64,000 bases of DNA, from NCBI GenBank assembly GCA_037783545.1, contig JBBELK010000389.1, forward strand, positions 1 to 64,000, in the 5' to 3' direction. Position numbers and translations under genes: made by a program. Numbering within the stretch: the stretch's first letter is position 1; the number at the start of each line of letters is the position of its first letter. Positions 36,603 through 46,719 of the stretch are shown piece by piece. The notes below the pieces were generated by a model. The model saw nothing but the letters and a program-made list of their open reading frames with translations. It was not told the origin of the DNA and made no database searches. The stretch is from Henricia sp. BOLD:AAB3569. Taxonomy: Eukaryota; Echinodermata; Asteroidea; Spinulosida; Echinasteridae.

Positions 36603-36604
36603 TT

Positions 36605-37252
36605 CTCCAGTACCTTCTCAACGGGTCTCCACTCAGTACCACAACCGCATACAAATACCTCGGAATCACCATAAATGACACCCTCACCTGGAATAACCAC
36701 ATAGACACAGTAATATCCAAAGCCAACAGGACATTAGGATTCATCTGGCAAATGGCAGGAGGAACTTCAACGTCAGCCTTAGCTTCCCTCTACAAGTCAC
36801 TAGTATTACCGGTTGTTGAATACGGCCTTCCAGCATGGACCCCATATACCCAAACAGCAATCTCCAAAATTGAAAAGATCCAGAGGCGAGCTAGCCGCAT
36901 GTGCCTGCGGCAGCGTAGGAGAGAAATGGAATATAAAGACAGGCTTCGTACTTTGGGATGGTCATCACTGGAAAGTAGGAGACAAAAACACACCATCAGC
37001 TTTGTTATCAAGTGTCTGTTTGGTTTGGTAGACTGCCAGTCAATAGTTGATAAAACCGAAATCAATCCTCGTCATTTGGACACATTAACTTTTCGCCATC
37101 ACTTCGCCCGAACTCTTGCTCTCAAGAACACACCCACCCATGTTTTCCCCCGCATCTGGAGCAGTCTTCCGTCACACATCAAGGACTCTGTCATTCTGGA
37201 CTCTTTTCAATCTTTTAATAGAAGTTTGTCCTCTTACTTCCAAGAATTATAA
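36605..37252 (+). pseudogene. CR1-like reverse transcriptase, 3' part (thumb and C-terminus)
   Basis: About 215 residues continue the protein interrupted at 34313. They begin LQYLLNGSPL and include YKYLGITINDTLTWNNH (RT thumb), KIQRRASRMC and a C-terminal domain ending FNRSLSSYFQEL at the stop (37250-37252). The frame stays open upstream to 36569, but that part is reverse-complement sequence of the nested element. Joined to the 5' part, the original product would be about 1,190 residues, a normal size for a CR1-type ORF2. Confidence 0.88.
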
Positions 37253-38019
37253 TTTTTCCCTGCATTGTCATTTTCATTTCTGCCCTCGTGTACATTTGTA
37301 AACCTATTTACTTGCGTAACCAATTTCTTGATCCCGAAGACCAACATCAGTTGAGTCAATTTTAATTTTTGTTTTCACTATTTGTTTCCTTTGTGAGCTT
37401 ATTTTTATTGATTTAGACTATGAAAGTTTGCAATTGTCCACTGATTGCCTATACTTGCACACATACTTGATTGCCCCATTTGTTTATCATTGCCTAATCC
37501 CTCTCCCCCTCTTTTACCTTCCTTATCCCACTTTTTTATGTTAAATTTTCTATTTAACGTCCAGATTGTATGTTTATTTATATATATTTTGTTTGTTTTT
37601 TTGTTGTTTTTTTGTTTCCGTTTTGTTTGTTTTGTTTTTGTTTGTTGGGTTGTTGGGTTGTTTGTTGGGGTGTTTTGTTTTGTTTTGTTTTTGTTTTTGT
37701 TTATTTTTATTTTTAAAATTACTAATTTGTTCTAGATGCAGACATGTGTGTATATATATATATATATTATTTTTTTTTTTGTGTAGCGTTTTGAGTTTGG
37801 ATAGACAGGTCCTCGGACTACAGTGTTTCAGTATACTTTTGTTTATCCTGGCCAGCTTTTAATGCTTTGTTTGTTGTTGATCCCATCCACCAATCCCTCC
37901 CTTCCCTAATACCATCAGTCCTATCCCTGCCCTCCCTTTTACCGATTTTGTACTGATCCTTTTCAAATTGATAGTATTGTTTCCCAATTTGTTACTGTAT
38001 TTGTTGTTTGTTGATGGCC
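37253..38019 (+). other. 3' untranslated region of the CR1-like element
   Basis: Non-coding sequence between the RT stop and the (AAT)n tail. It includes a T/G-rich low-complexity tract at about 37580-37735 (repeats close to gttttgttttgtttttg) and a TA run at about 37751-37768. Open frames across the T/G tract encode only Phe/Leu/Cys/Val-rich artefacts. Confidence 0.75.
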
Positions 38020-38051
38020 GAATAAATAATAATAATAATAATAATAATAAG
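38020..38051 (+). repeat. (AAT)n 3' tail of the CR1-like element
   Basis: About ten AAT units follow ttgatggccgaataa. Short tandem-repeat tails replace poly(A) in CR1/L2-like elements, so this marks the element's 3' end. Sequence after it (gagttgagaagctgacc) is unrelated. Confidence 0.8.
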
Positions 38052-38329
38052 AGTTGAGAAGCTGACCCTGTTGACTTATTAGGCATCGTTAAAAGGGTTA
38101 ACATGTGCAGATTTGATGGGAAAAACCCAATATTTTGGGTGAGAATAGTTTAAGATTTTGTGAGGAAACACTTAGAGATTTTCCAGTCTGTTTGTACACG
38201 AGTTCTGAAGCCATAATAAACTTCTCAATTCTTTAAAGATGAGCACATTTTGTTTGTTTGTATTTGTGAATATATATACTCTACATTCTTTAAAGATGCT
38301 CGTCATACTATAGGAACTGCTAACCCAAT
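38052..38329. other. Unassigned interval
   Basis: No gene or known repeat is seen. The word ttctttaaagatg occurs twice (near 38230 and 38287), a short direct repeat only. Confidence 0.4.
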
Positions 38330-39404
38330 CTACCCCTAGAACTATGGGGGATAATGTATCCCCCATAGGTACCGGTAATGTTGTTTTTTTCCAATATGGC
38401 GGAGTCCGAACTTTAAGATCGGACAGAAACGTTTTCGGCTAGCGCAATAATCCGCTGCCCAATCGCCACCAAACTCCGTCTGATAGTTCTTGAGACACTC
38501 ACCTTGCGTGGGGTGATACTATATACCGGAAAACACCGGAAAACACCGGAAAACTCACCGGAAAACTCACCGGAAAACATACTAAATACCGGAAAACACT
38601 AAATACCGGAAAACACCGAAAAACATACTAAATACCGGAAAACACACTAAATACCGGAAAACACCGGAAAACACACTAAATACCGGAAAACACCGGAAAA
38701 CATACTAAATACCGGAAAACACACTAAATACCGGAAAACACCCGAAAGCACTTAATAACACCACCCCCACTACCTGCGGAAAACACCATAAAATACTGTT
38801 TTCCGGTGTTTTCCGGTATTTAGTATGTTTTCCGGTATTTAGTATGTTTTCCGGTGTTTTCTGGTGTTTACCGGTGTTTTCCGGTAAATAGTACTACCGC
38901 CTTGGGGTGTGTCTACGGAATTTCGGTACCATTTGTCCATTAAATTCTCCTAAAAAAATTTGGGAAATGAACGGGAACATGTGCGATGCATCCACATGCG
39001 TGATCCAGGCATTTGGTAAAAGCTGGAGTTGCCGGAACTCCCGGAGTTGCCGGAACAGCTGGGACCAATAAAAAATCCAAGCAGTCCCGGCAACTCTGGG
39101 AGTTCTGGCAACTCCGGCTTTTACCGAATGCCTGGATTACGCATGTGGACGCATCGCACATGTTCCAGTTCATTTCCCAACATTTTTTAGGAGAATTTAA
39201 TGGACAGATGGTACCGAAATTCCTTAGACACACGCAAGGTGAGTGTCTCAAGAACTATCAGACGGAGTTTGGTGGCGATTGGGCAGCGGATTATTGCGCT
39301 AGCCGAAAACGTTTCTGTCCGATCTTAAAGTTCAGGCGCCGCCATATTGGAAAAAAAAACAACATTACCTATGGGGGATACATCCCCCATAGTTCTAGGG
39401 GTAA
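38330..39404. mobile_element. Foldback element with arms of about 320 bp, itself split by an insertion
   Basis: The right arm (about 39083-39404) is the reverse complement of two left segments: 38330-38511 (tacccctagaactatggg through cacaccttgcgt-like sequence) and about 38903-39056 (ggtgtgtctacggaatttcgg through gttgccggaac). The gap between the two left segments is a separate repeat-rich insertion (38512-38902). Apart from that, the arms are about 90 percent alike by eye, around a short spacer (about 39057-39082). No coding capacity is evident; it looks like a non-autonomous foldback transposon. Confidence 0.75.
38512..38902. mobile_element. Nested ccggaaaacac repeat element with inverted ends
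   Basis: From about 38523 to 38755 the motif accggaaaacac, alternating with actaaat spacers, is repeated some twenty times. At 38800-38886 the same motif appears inverted (gttttccggtattta). The ends tactatataccggaaaaca and its near inverse (gttttccggtaaatagta) form terminal inverted repeats, and ggggtg occurs on both outer sides (about 38510 and 38905), a possible short target duplication. The segment interrupts the left arm of the larger foldback element, so it arrived later. Confidence 0.65.
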
Positions 39405-39500
39405 ACCCAATCCACATACATGCCCAGGATTCGAAACAGGTACGCCAGAGGGAAGGCGAGGAAAGAACCACTACGCCAACCGGACCGCCCTTAAGCAAAT
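39395..39500 (-). mobile_element. tRNA-derived SINE head
   Basis: Read on the minus strand, the segment has an A-box-like ggttggcgtagtggtt and, about 40 bases later, a B-box-like gtttcgaatcctggg, the two internal RNA polymerase III promoter elements of tRNA genes in the right order. Acceptor and anticodon stems do not form well, so it is a SINE head, not a functional tRNA. It abuts the right end of the foldback element, so the target may have been this SINE or the reverse. Confidence 0.55.
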
Positions 39501-40440
39501 TAAATTAAAAATGATCAACGGGGGTTTTACTGCAGGTTGTTTCTTTCTTATTTGTTTGTTTGAAAGAAGAAATACAAATAAAGCAAACTAACAAAACAGA
39601 CAAAGTGAGAATTTTATCAATATAAATTTCTTTATATTATTTATAACAATTTAAAACAATGTAACGGTACAATCTGGACGATTCCAAGATTTTGGGTATC
39701 AGGCTATAAATAGTTTCATTATGTAATAATGTACGACTAACTAATTTTTTGACAAAATTAAAACCTCCCAGATATAGATGTTTAAAAATCATACACCTCA
39801 GGCGACAGACAAAAAAAGGAACATAATTAGTCACACGAATGTGGTCACGTGACGTCTGACTGTTGCGTTCCTACATAATCATGGTAATGCCGTATTCCAC
39901 TCATGCTCGCGGGATAACTAATATTATCTTCAAGCAAAATTGACGCACTAATAACACGCGCACTCTGCAAGTACTACATGTACTCCGCGCATATGCGTAG
40001 GGACACAGTTATCTTGGAATACCATGGTGCATTTACCGGTACGCAGAGTGCAATATGAGAATCGGAAGAGTATTATGAAACATTATCACACTGTTGGTTG
40101 CCATGGATCCACCAATCAAAACGACGGATTCAAGTTTGCTTGAAGATATATTAAGTTATCAACATTTGAAGTTATACAGGGTGTATCAGAAAAAGTAGAC
40201 AGTCACGCTCATAAAATTGTAGATAAAATGAAAATTGTAGTATTTTTAGAAAATTGGCTCACAAATATTGAAATATCGGTAGACATAAGTTTCGAGTTTT
40301 CATTAACGTCGTCATCATGTTGGGAATTTCACACCTGGCTGAACAGGGGCTAGTTTTGTAAACAAAGCTAAAATTAACTTGCGCATAAAAATGGAAGATG
40401 CAAAACAGGATCAAGGAGCACAAGAGGTAAATTTGACATG
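39501..40440. other. Unassigned AT-rich interval
   Basis: No gene, tandem repeat or strong inverted repeat was found. A motif acagggtgtatcagaaaaag near 40176 resembles the ends of some DNA transposons but has no partner in view. Confidence 0.4.
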
Positions 40441-40477
40441 TCCTTTTTTTGCTATCAGCTTATCAGAAAGTATAGCT

Positions 40478-41470
40478 TTACAGAAAGTGTGTACATTGAA
40501 GGGGCATCGGGGCCAACTCAGCAGGGCATGAGGCCATTGGCCTTGGAGCCTTGGTTAATGTCAAGGCCAAGGATGCTGGCCAAGTTGGCCTCAGAAAGTG
40601 TATATCTTGAAGGGGCATCGAGGCCAACTCAGCAGGGCATGAGGCCAACTCAGCAGGGCATGAGGCCAACTCAGCAGGGCATGAGGCCAACTCAGCAGGG
40701 CATGAGGCCAACTCAGCAGGGCATGAGGCCAACTCAGCAGGGCATGAGGCCAACTCAGCAGGGCATAAGGCCATTGGCTTTGGTAGCCTTGGTTAATGTC
40801 AAAGCCTGGGACTGAACCCTTTCGAACACGTGCGAGTATGCCATTTTGGGAGTCAAATTATGCATCGGGGCCAACTCAGCAGGGCATGAGGCCATTGGCC
40901 ATGGAGCCTTGGTTAATGTCAAGGCCTGTGATAGGGTATACTGGCCAAGTTGGCCTCAGAAAGTGTATATCTTGAAGGGGCATGAGGCCAACTCAGCAGG
41001 GCATGAGGCCAACTCAGCAGGGCATGAGGCCAACTCAGCAGAGCATGAGGCCAACTCAGCAGGGCATAAGGCCATTGGCTTTGGTAGCCTTGGTTAATGT
41101 CAAAGCCTGGGATTGAACCCTTTTGAACACGTGCGAATATGCCATTTTGGGAGTCAAATAATGCTGAGTCATTGTGGAAGCAATGTGCGTGCGCGTTGTG
41201 TGTGTCTCTTGTGGGCGTAACGCGGTTTAGTTCACCAATGGGAGCCTCATCATAGCGCGTTACACGCGCTATGGACACACACAACGCGCACGCACATTGC
41301 TTCCACATTGACGCAGCATTGTTTTACTCCCAAAATGACGTCATTGGCACGAGCTCAATAGGGCATGATGGCCAAGTTGGCTTCAGAAAGTGTATCTTGA
41401 AGGGGCATCGGGGCCAACTCAGCAGGGCATGAGGCCATTGGCCTTGGTGACTTTGGTTAATGTCAAAGCC
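40478..41470. repeat. Minisatellite (21-bp unit) inside larger direct repeats
   Basis: A 21-base unit (aggccaactcag followed by cagggcatg) is repeated about seven times at 40616-40770 and about four times at 40978-41070. The arrays sit in larger duplicated blocks that share gaaagtgtatatcttgaagg, ccttggttaatgtcaa and aacacgtgcgagtatgcc; further partial copies lie at 40862-40925 and 41385-41465. Unit length divisible by three yields spurious frames (PTQQGMR repeats). Confidence 0.85.
41143..41337. mobile_element. Short hairpin MITE, about 195 bp
   Basis: Arms of about 64 bases (41143-41206 and 41274-41337) are inverted copies: cattttgggagt outermost and gtggaagcaatgtgcgtgcg inside. The 67-base spacer holds a smaller dyad (gtaacgcg/cgcgttac). 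It interrupts the 21-bp minisatellite region. Confidence 0.65.
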
Positions 41471-41526
41471 TGGATTGGTTGCATTTCTGTCACAGTTGCT
41501 AATTTTTGTTCATTATGTATTCACAG

Positions 41527-41615
41527 ATTGGAGATGGAGCCCACAGACTGTGGAGCTTCATATTACACACTACAAAAATGGACGTGTTGCCATGGATACT
41601 GAAAACACAGAAGAG
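41527..41615 (+). CDS. Candidate internal exon, unidentified
   Basis: An 89-base segment is bounded by a good acceptor (cattatgtattcacag) and a good donor (gaagag, then gtgagt). Two frames are open: one reads WRWSPQTVELHITHYKNG and ends DTENTEE at phase 0; the other begins IGDGAHRLWS. I recognise neither. It stands among repeats with no confirmed partner exons, so it may belong to the gene hinted at near 48.8-50.4 kb, to a different gene, or be chance. Confidence 0.3.
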
Positions 41616-41999
41616 GTGAGTTTTTGGCCATCATTCCAATTTTATTACAGTGGAATTTTGCTATAATGAACACCAAAAAGAACATTCAGCTACAGTTAAC
41701 ATCACTCATGGCTCCCAATTATTTGTTCGCGTTAAACGCCACCAAAACAAACACTTGTATGGTTCAGATACGATGCCCATTTATGGTGACTTTCCACTGT
41801 ATTAAAACTTGTCTAGCTTCCGCTTATAGGTAGGGCTTCCTCAAAGATGATATAGCAGCAAAAGTGCAAGATAGCCCACCCATGCGAAATCAATTCAATA
41901 AAGTGAAGTATGTAAAGGCACCATTTTAGTAATAAGCAAACTAGACGCGCCTTGTGTCTGTTTGACATGCCTCTCGTAGTGTAATCTGTGTCGCGGCGA
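41616..41999. other. Unassigned interval
   Basis: Ordinary AT-rich sequence with no repeat, gene or RNA that I can support. Confidence 0.4.
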
Positions 42000-42117
42000 A
42001 TAGTTACAGCGGCATCCACACTTGAGATGAGAGAAAAGTCGTAAGGGCTTTATCGGGATTCCAACCTGACACCTGTGACTCACTGGGCAGAAGCTCTACC
42101 ATCTGAGCTATAAGGCA
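42000..42117 (-). mobile_element. tRNA-derived SINE head with both A and B boxes
   Basis: On the minus strand this reads gccttatagctcag then atggtagagc (D-arm and A box), an anticodon-arm-like stretch, and ggttggaatccc (B box) at about 42055-42066. Spacing and order match a tRNA. It is the only unit of the following array that retains a recognisable B box, and looks like the array's founder. Confidence 0.6.
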
Positions 42118-43345
42118 CAGTGGTATACTCCCTCAGATTTTACCCAAGACCTCTGCCACACCAGGCAGATGCTCTACCAGCTGAGCCATAAGGCACAGTG
42201 GTATACTCCCTCAGATTTTCCCCAAGACCTCTGACTCACCAGACAGACACTCCACCAGCTGCTAAGCTATAAGGCACAGTAGTATACCCCCTCAGGTTTC
42301 CCCCAAGACCTATGACACACCAGGCAGATGCTCTACCAGCTGAGCTATAAGGCACAGTGGTATACTCCGTCAGGTTTTCCCTAAGACCTCTGACACACCA
42401 CGCAGATGCTCTACCAGCTGAGCTATAAGGCAAAGTGGTATACTCCCTCAGGTTTTCCTTAAGACCTTTTACACACCAGGCAGATGCTCTACCAGCTGAG
42501 CTATAAGGCAAAGTGGTATACTCCCTCAGATTTTCCCCAAGACCTCTAACTCACCAGACAGACGCTCTACCAGCTGAGCTATAAGGCACAGTGGTATACT
42601 CCCTCATATTTTCCTTAAGACCTTTTACACACCAGGCAGATGCTCTACCAGCTGAGCTATAAGGCACAGTAGTACATGTTATACACCCTCAGATTTTCCC
42701 CAAGACCTCTGACACACCAGGCAGATGCTGTACCAGCTGAGCTATAAGGCACAGTGGTATACTCCCTCAGGTTTTCCCAAAGACCTCTGACACACCGGGC
42801 AGATGCTCTACCAGCTGAGCTATACATGCTATAAGGCACAGTGGTATATTCCCTCAGGTTTTCCCTAAGACCTCTGACACACCGGGCAGATGCTCCACCA
42901 GCTGAGCTATAAGGCACAGTGGTATGCTCCCTCAGGTTTTCTCCAAGACCTCTGACACACCAGGCAGATGCCCTACCAGCTGAGCTATAAGGCACAGTGG
43001 TATACTCCCTCAGATTTTCCCCAAGACCTCTGACACACCGGGCAGATGCTCTACCAGCTGAGCTATAAGTCACAGTGGTATACTCCCTCAGGTTTTCCCC
43101 AAGACCTCTGACACACCGGGCAGATGCTCCACCAGCTGAGCTATAAGGCACAGTGGTATACTCCCTCAGGTTTTCCCCCAAGACCTCTGACACACCGGGC
43201 AGATGCTCCACCAGCTGAGCTATAAGGCACAGTGGTATACTCTGTCAGGTTTTCCCCAAGACCTCTGACACACCGGGCAGACGCTCCACCAGCTGAGCTA
43301 TAAGGCACAGTAGTATACATGTACACCCTCAGATTTTTCCCACTG
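42118..43345 (-). repeat. 79-bp minisatellite built from the 5' half of a tRNA
   Basis: About 15 units of 79 bases run in tandem. Each contains, on the minus strand, ccttatagctcagctggtag (A box and D-arm) and catctgcctggtgtgtcaga (anticodon-arm region), joined by ggtcttggggaaaa and ctgagggagtataccactg instead of a T-arm. The B box is missing, so no full polymerase III promoter remains. Phase-preserving 79-mers give spurious open frames (SSAGRASAWCVRGL repeats). The array continues at 44934 after a large palindromic insertion. Confidence 0.85.
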
Positions 43346-43346
43346 G

Positions 43347-44933
43347 TCATTCCATATGAACTCAACCAATGTTCAAAAATCTTCCCGGGTCACCGACTCC
43401 AATTTGGTTCAATTTTATTTTGGAGATACCTCTATATGACTAATGAATACATGCAAAATTTTAGCCTTCTACTCCAAAGGGTTTTCGAGATATGACCCCC
43501 CCAAAATTGGGGGCCACGCCCCCTTTTTACCCTCGCGAATGCCGAATGTTAATTTGTAGGGGTTTTGGAGGTCAATTTCTTCATAACGAATTAGAGACAT
43601 GAGCTGCAAATTGCTATCCAGGGTAAATAAGGGCCAGACTTTCAGAATCTGCTATCAGAATTGCCCTACTCTTTTCTTTTTCAAGTTATTGGCCTCTGAA
43701 ATATGAATTGTTTTATGGGCGGAAATCTTTTTGACAATTTTTGACTGGCAGGTTCACCATGTGGGCAGTTACCCATGGTAATGATTTTTTTTCTGCTTGA
43801 CTGTTGATTGTACATGTCTTGTCTCTATTTGTTCAAAAATTCAACTTGTTTTCTCATCTCCTTCACTGTGTAATAAGCTTATCAAATATAGGCGTTTTTT
43901 GCACAAACGCCCCCTATTTGTCTATTGTATTACTATCTATGATTGCCATAGGTGACACTACATAAAGCAGAGACATGTTAACTTGAATGTTATTGTTTTA
44001 TAGTATCATTCCACACCTACATTCACCTAAGTGGTAAGGTAAGTTAAACAGAATGGGTCCATTTTGCCCATGAACAACTGTGAAACTGTGGTGTCTTTTA
44101 TTAGACACTAATAATTATACATGTCATAAACTGCACTGGCAGAAGTGAGGCTATTTCAATTCTGCCAGTGCAGTTTATGACATGTATAATTCTTAGTGTC
44201 TAATAAAAGACACCAGAGTTTCAGTTGTTCATGGGCAAAATGGACCCATTCTGTTTAACTTACCTTACCACTTAGGTGAATTTAGGTGAGGAATGATACT
44301 ATAAAACAATAACATTCAAGTTAACATGTCTCTGCTTTATGTAGTGTACAAATCGTAGATAGTAATACAATAGACAAATAGGGGGCGTTTGTGCAAAAAA
44401 CGCCTTCATTTGATAAGCTTATTACACAGTGAAGAAGATGAGAAAACAAGTTGAATTTTTGAGCAAATAGAGACAAGACATGTACAATCAAGCAGGAAAA
44501 AAATCATTACCATGGGTAACTGCCCACATGCTGAACCTGCCAGTCGAAAATTGTCAAAAAGATTTCCGCCCATAACAAAATTCATATTTCAGAGGCCAAT
44601 AACTTTTTTTAAAAAAGAGATAGGGCAATTATGATAGCAGATTCTGAAAGTCTGGGCCCTATTTACCCTGGATAGCAATTTGCAGCTCATGTCTCTAATT
44701 CGTTATGAAGATATTGACCTCCAAAACCCCTACAAATTAAATTTGGCATTCGCGAGGGTAAAAAGGGGGCGTGGCCCCCAATTTTGGGGGTGATCATATC
44801 TCAAAAACCCTTTGGAGTAGAAGGCTAAAATTTTGCATGTGTTCATTATTCATATAGAGGTGTCTCCAAAATAAAATTTAACCAAGTTGGAGTCGGTCAC
44901 CTGGGCACCTCTGGTTGAGTTCATATGGAATGA
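43347..44933. mobile_element. Foldback element: 1.59-kb near-perfect palindrome
   Basis: The left arm 43347-44144 (798 bases) is the reverse complement of the right arm 44160-44933 (774 bases) around a 15-base spacer (gtgaggctatttcaa). Ends are tcattccatatgaactcaac and its inverse. The arms differ by scattered substitutions and small indels, about 90 percent or better identity by eye. The element lies inside a tandem unit of the tRNA-like minisatellite, which resumes immediately after it. There is no open frame of note. This is most simply a non-autonomous foldback transposon. Confidence 0.85.
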
Positions 44934-45110
44934 GACCTGTGACACACCAGGCAGATGCTCTACCAGCTGAGCTATAAGGCAAAGTGGTATACTCCCTCAG
45001 ATTTTCCCCAAGACCTCTGACTCACCAGACAGATGAGCTATAGGGCAGACGCTCTACCATCTGAGCTATAAGGCACAGTGGTATACTCCCTCAGGTTTTT
45101 CCCAAGAACC
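44934..45110 (-). repeat. Continuation of the 79-bp tRNA-like minisatellite
   Basis: Two to three units resume right of the palindrome, including one with an internal rearrangement (cagatgagctatagggcaga near 45030). Together with the left part this shows that the palindrome split a pre-existing array. Confidence 0.8.
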
Positions 45111-45537
45111 CAATTGTTCTCTTATTGTTGCATGGGACCGCAACTGAGCAAAGTAACAAACACAATATTTGGTATGGTACCTAATCACCATTGAAATGAA
45201 ACAACCAAACTATTGGATGAAAAAAAATCAGCAACCGCGAGAGTCATGTCAAACGGACATGAGGCGCATCTACTGGTAGTTTGCTTACTAAAATTTCTAC
45301 GGAGGTCAGCCCCTGGTAGAGTAGTCTATCTTGCAGCAGGCATTTAACTTTAATAGTTTGTGTAGTATTCAATTGTTCGTATTCAAATTTATGCAAATAA
45401 ATGCTTAATTTACATATTACTACACCATTAATTAATACTGACATATTGATGTACTGTTCTTGCCTTAATCAAAATTATGCAAATCTGGGTACTTATTTAC
45501 ATGTCACTGCAGCATGCTAAATTTACTATTTTGCCCT
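45111..45537. other. Unassigned interval
   Basis: AT-rich sequence with only short random frames. No repeat, gene or RNA supported. Confidence 0.4.
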
Positions 45538-45860
45538 TGCTCATGTATGTATGGTGTTCCCCTGAAGCGGAGTTCCAGTTTTGTTTTTTAGAAGTCACAT
45601 CATGGCCATGGTTTCATCATGATGTTACCCAGAATGCCCCAATATTTTCTCATGTTTATTCATGCATGGTGTCCCTCTGAAACTGAGTTCCAGTTTTGTT
45701 TTTTGGAAGTCACATCATGGCCATGGTTTTATCATGATGCCCCAATATTTTCTCATGTTTATTCATGCATGGTGTATACCCCTGAAACTGAGTTCCAGTT
45801 TTATTTTTTAGAAGTCATATAGTGGCCATGGTTTCATGATGCTACCCAGAATGCCCCAAT
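45538..45860. repeat. Three-copy tandem repeat, about 100-112 bp
   Basis: Copies begin near 45540, 45650 and 45752 and share gagttccagttttgtttttt, agaagtcacatcatggcc and gaatgccccaatattttctc. Lengths differ by small deletions. Non-coding. Confidence 0.8.
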
Positions 45861-46105
45861 GCATTGAATGAAATTAGTTAATACTGACATCAGGTGTACT
45901 ATCCTTATCAACATTTTAATTTTAAAAATTGCTCATTTACATACCATATTTCCCAAATATGTTTGTTTCTACTACGGCATGTTACTCACAGTGGCTCAAG
46001 AGTCCAAAAACATTTACTTCCAGCCAAAAAGCTACAAGAGTTGAATACAGCTTTCAAAGATTTTTGCAAACTTTGTTTTGTTGATCATCATGTCTCTGTT
46101 AGGGG

Positions 46106-46555
46106 CCGTCCATAAAGGAGGGGGGAGGGGGTTGTTGACATTGCGTACAGGGTGGCAGGGGGGAGGATCCAAGCCAATGCGTATGTACGCAAACTGAAAA
46201 TTTGCTTTTACTAAAACGAGAAAGGAATTGGACAAGTTGACAACATATTAGACAGGCCACACATTTTTGTCACTCATCTCACATTTTTTTCACTCCTCAA
46301 TTTAGGTTTTTCCCATTAAATCTGCAGTTTGTGTAAACAAAAATGCAAAAACAATCTCATTTATTTCAGATTTTTGAGGCGACATGCGAATCGTTAGTAG
46401 TATATAGCACTATACATGTAGTACTGAACCATTTACCAATACTTACTAATGCTGAGGTATATGGAATGCGTATGCGTACAGTGGTGAAGAGGTTGGAGCC
46501 ACGCCATGCGTACAGGAGGGAGGGAGGGTCTAAAAAGTTACTGTATTTCTAGCAT
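46106..46555. repeat. Possible fragment of a dispersed repeat
   Basis: Both ends carry purine-rich runs and related words: aggggccgtccataaagga with ggagggggttg near 46106, and catgcgtacaggagggaggg near 46507, with tatgcgtac-type words in both. The matching inverse terminus of ggccgtccataaa was not found, so if it is a transposon it is truncated. Weak call. Confidence 0.25.
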
Positions 46556-46719
46556 TGTGTGCTATATGATATCATTGGAAAGCCTGTTCATTTCTCTAAC
46601 AGTTTGTCCCGTTCATTATGAACATAATTTGTGGGATGAGCACCATCAAACAAATTTGTCAGTATGTTTTCCTCATTTCTGTTACTTAGAAAGTTGGTTT
46701 TTCTGTTGAACACTGTTAA

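Larger units (their letters stand above)
34314..36604 (-). mobile_element. Nested 5'-truncated L2/CR1-like non-LTR retrotransposon
   Basis: A minus-strand element of about 2.3 kb is inserted into the reverse-transcriptase gene of the larger element; the host sequence reads KPAPL at 34313 and resumes with LQYLLNG at 36605. It lacks the endonuclease, so it is 5'-truncated, as expected from incomplete target-primed reverse transcription. Its 3' untranslated region (34364-34759) leads into the TA tail. I see no obvious target-site duplication at the junctions. Confidence 0.85.
31346..38051 (+). mobile_element. CR1-like non-LTR retrotransposon, interrupted by a nested element
   Basis: One plus-strand element spans the whole interval. 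Its coding part runs from 31389 to 34313, is broken by an opposite-strand insertion (34314-36604), and resumes at 36605-37252 with the reverse-transcriptase thumb and C-terminal region. The 3' end is a (AAT)n tail at 38020-38051, the short-tandem-repeat tail typical of CR1/L2-type elements, instead of poly(A). The 5' limit is uncertain: the foldback element ends at 31334, and the 50 bases before the ATG look like the element's 5' untranslated region. With both halves present it was probably close to full length before being split. Confidence 0.85.

Noticed and set aside
37560..37862. Cys/Phe/Leu-rich small membrane proteins
   Set aside because: They are translations of a T/G-rich low-complexity tract in the retrotransposon 3' untranslated region.
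39013..39591. A 192-residue protein over the foldback spacer
   Set aside because: The frame crosses palindrome arms and a SINE head, contains Gly/Val/Ala repeats from ggagttgccgg words and has no recognisable domain.
40391..40426. A first exon starting MEDAKQDQGAQE before gtaaat
   Set aside because: It has a decent ATG context and donor, but is only 36 bases long, has no promoter or confirmed partner, and its phase does not clearly fit the candidate exon at 41527.
40438..41097. PTQQGMR-repeat proteins on either strand
   Set aside because: Artefacts of a 21-bp minisatellite whose unit length is divisible by three.
42236..43365. Long minus-strand frames with SSAGRASAWCVRGL repeats
   Set aside because: They are translations of the 79-bp tRNA-like minisatellite and change frame whenever unit length changes.
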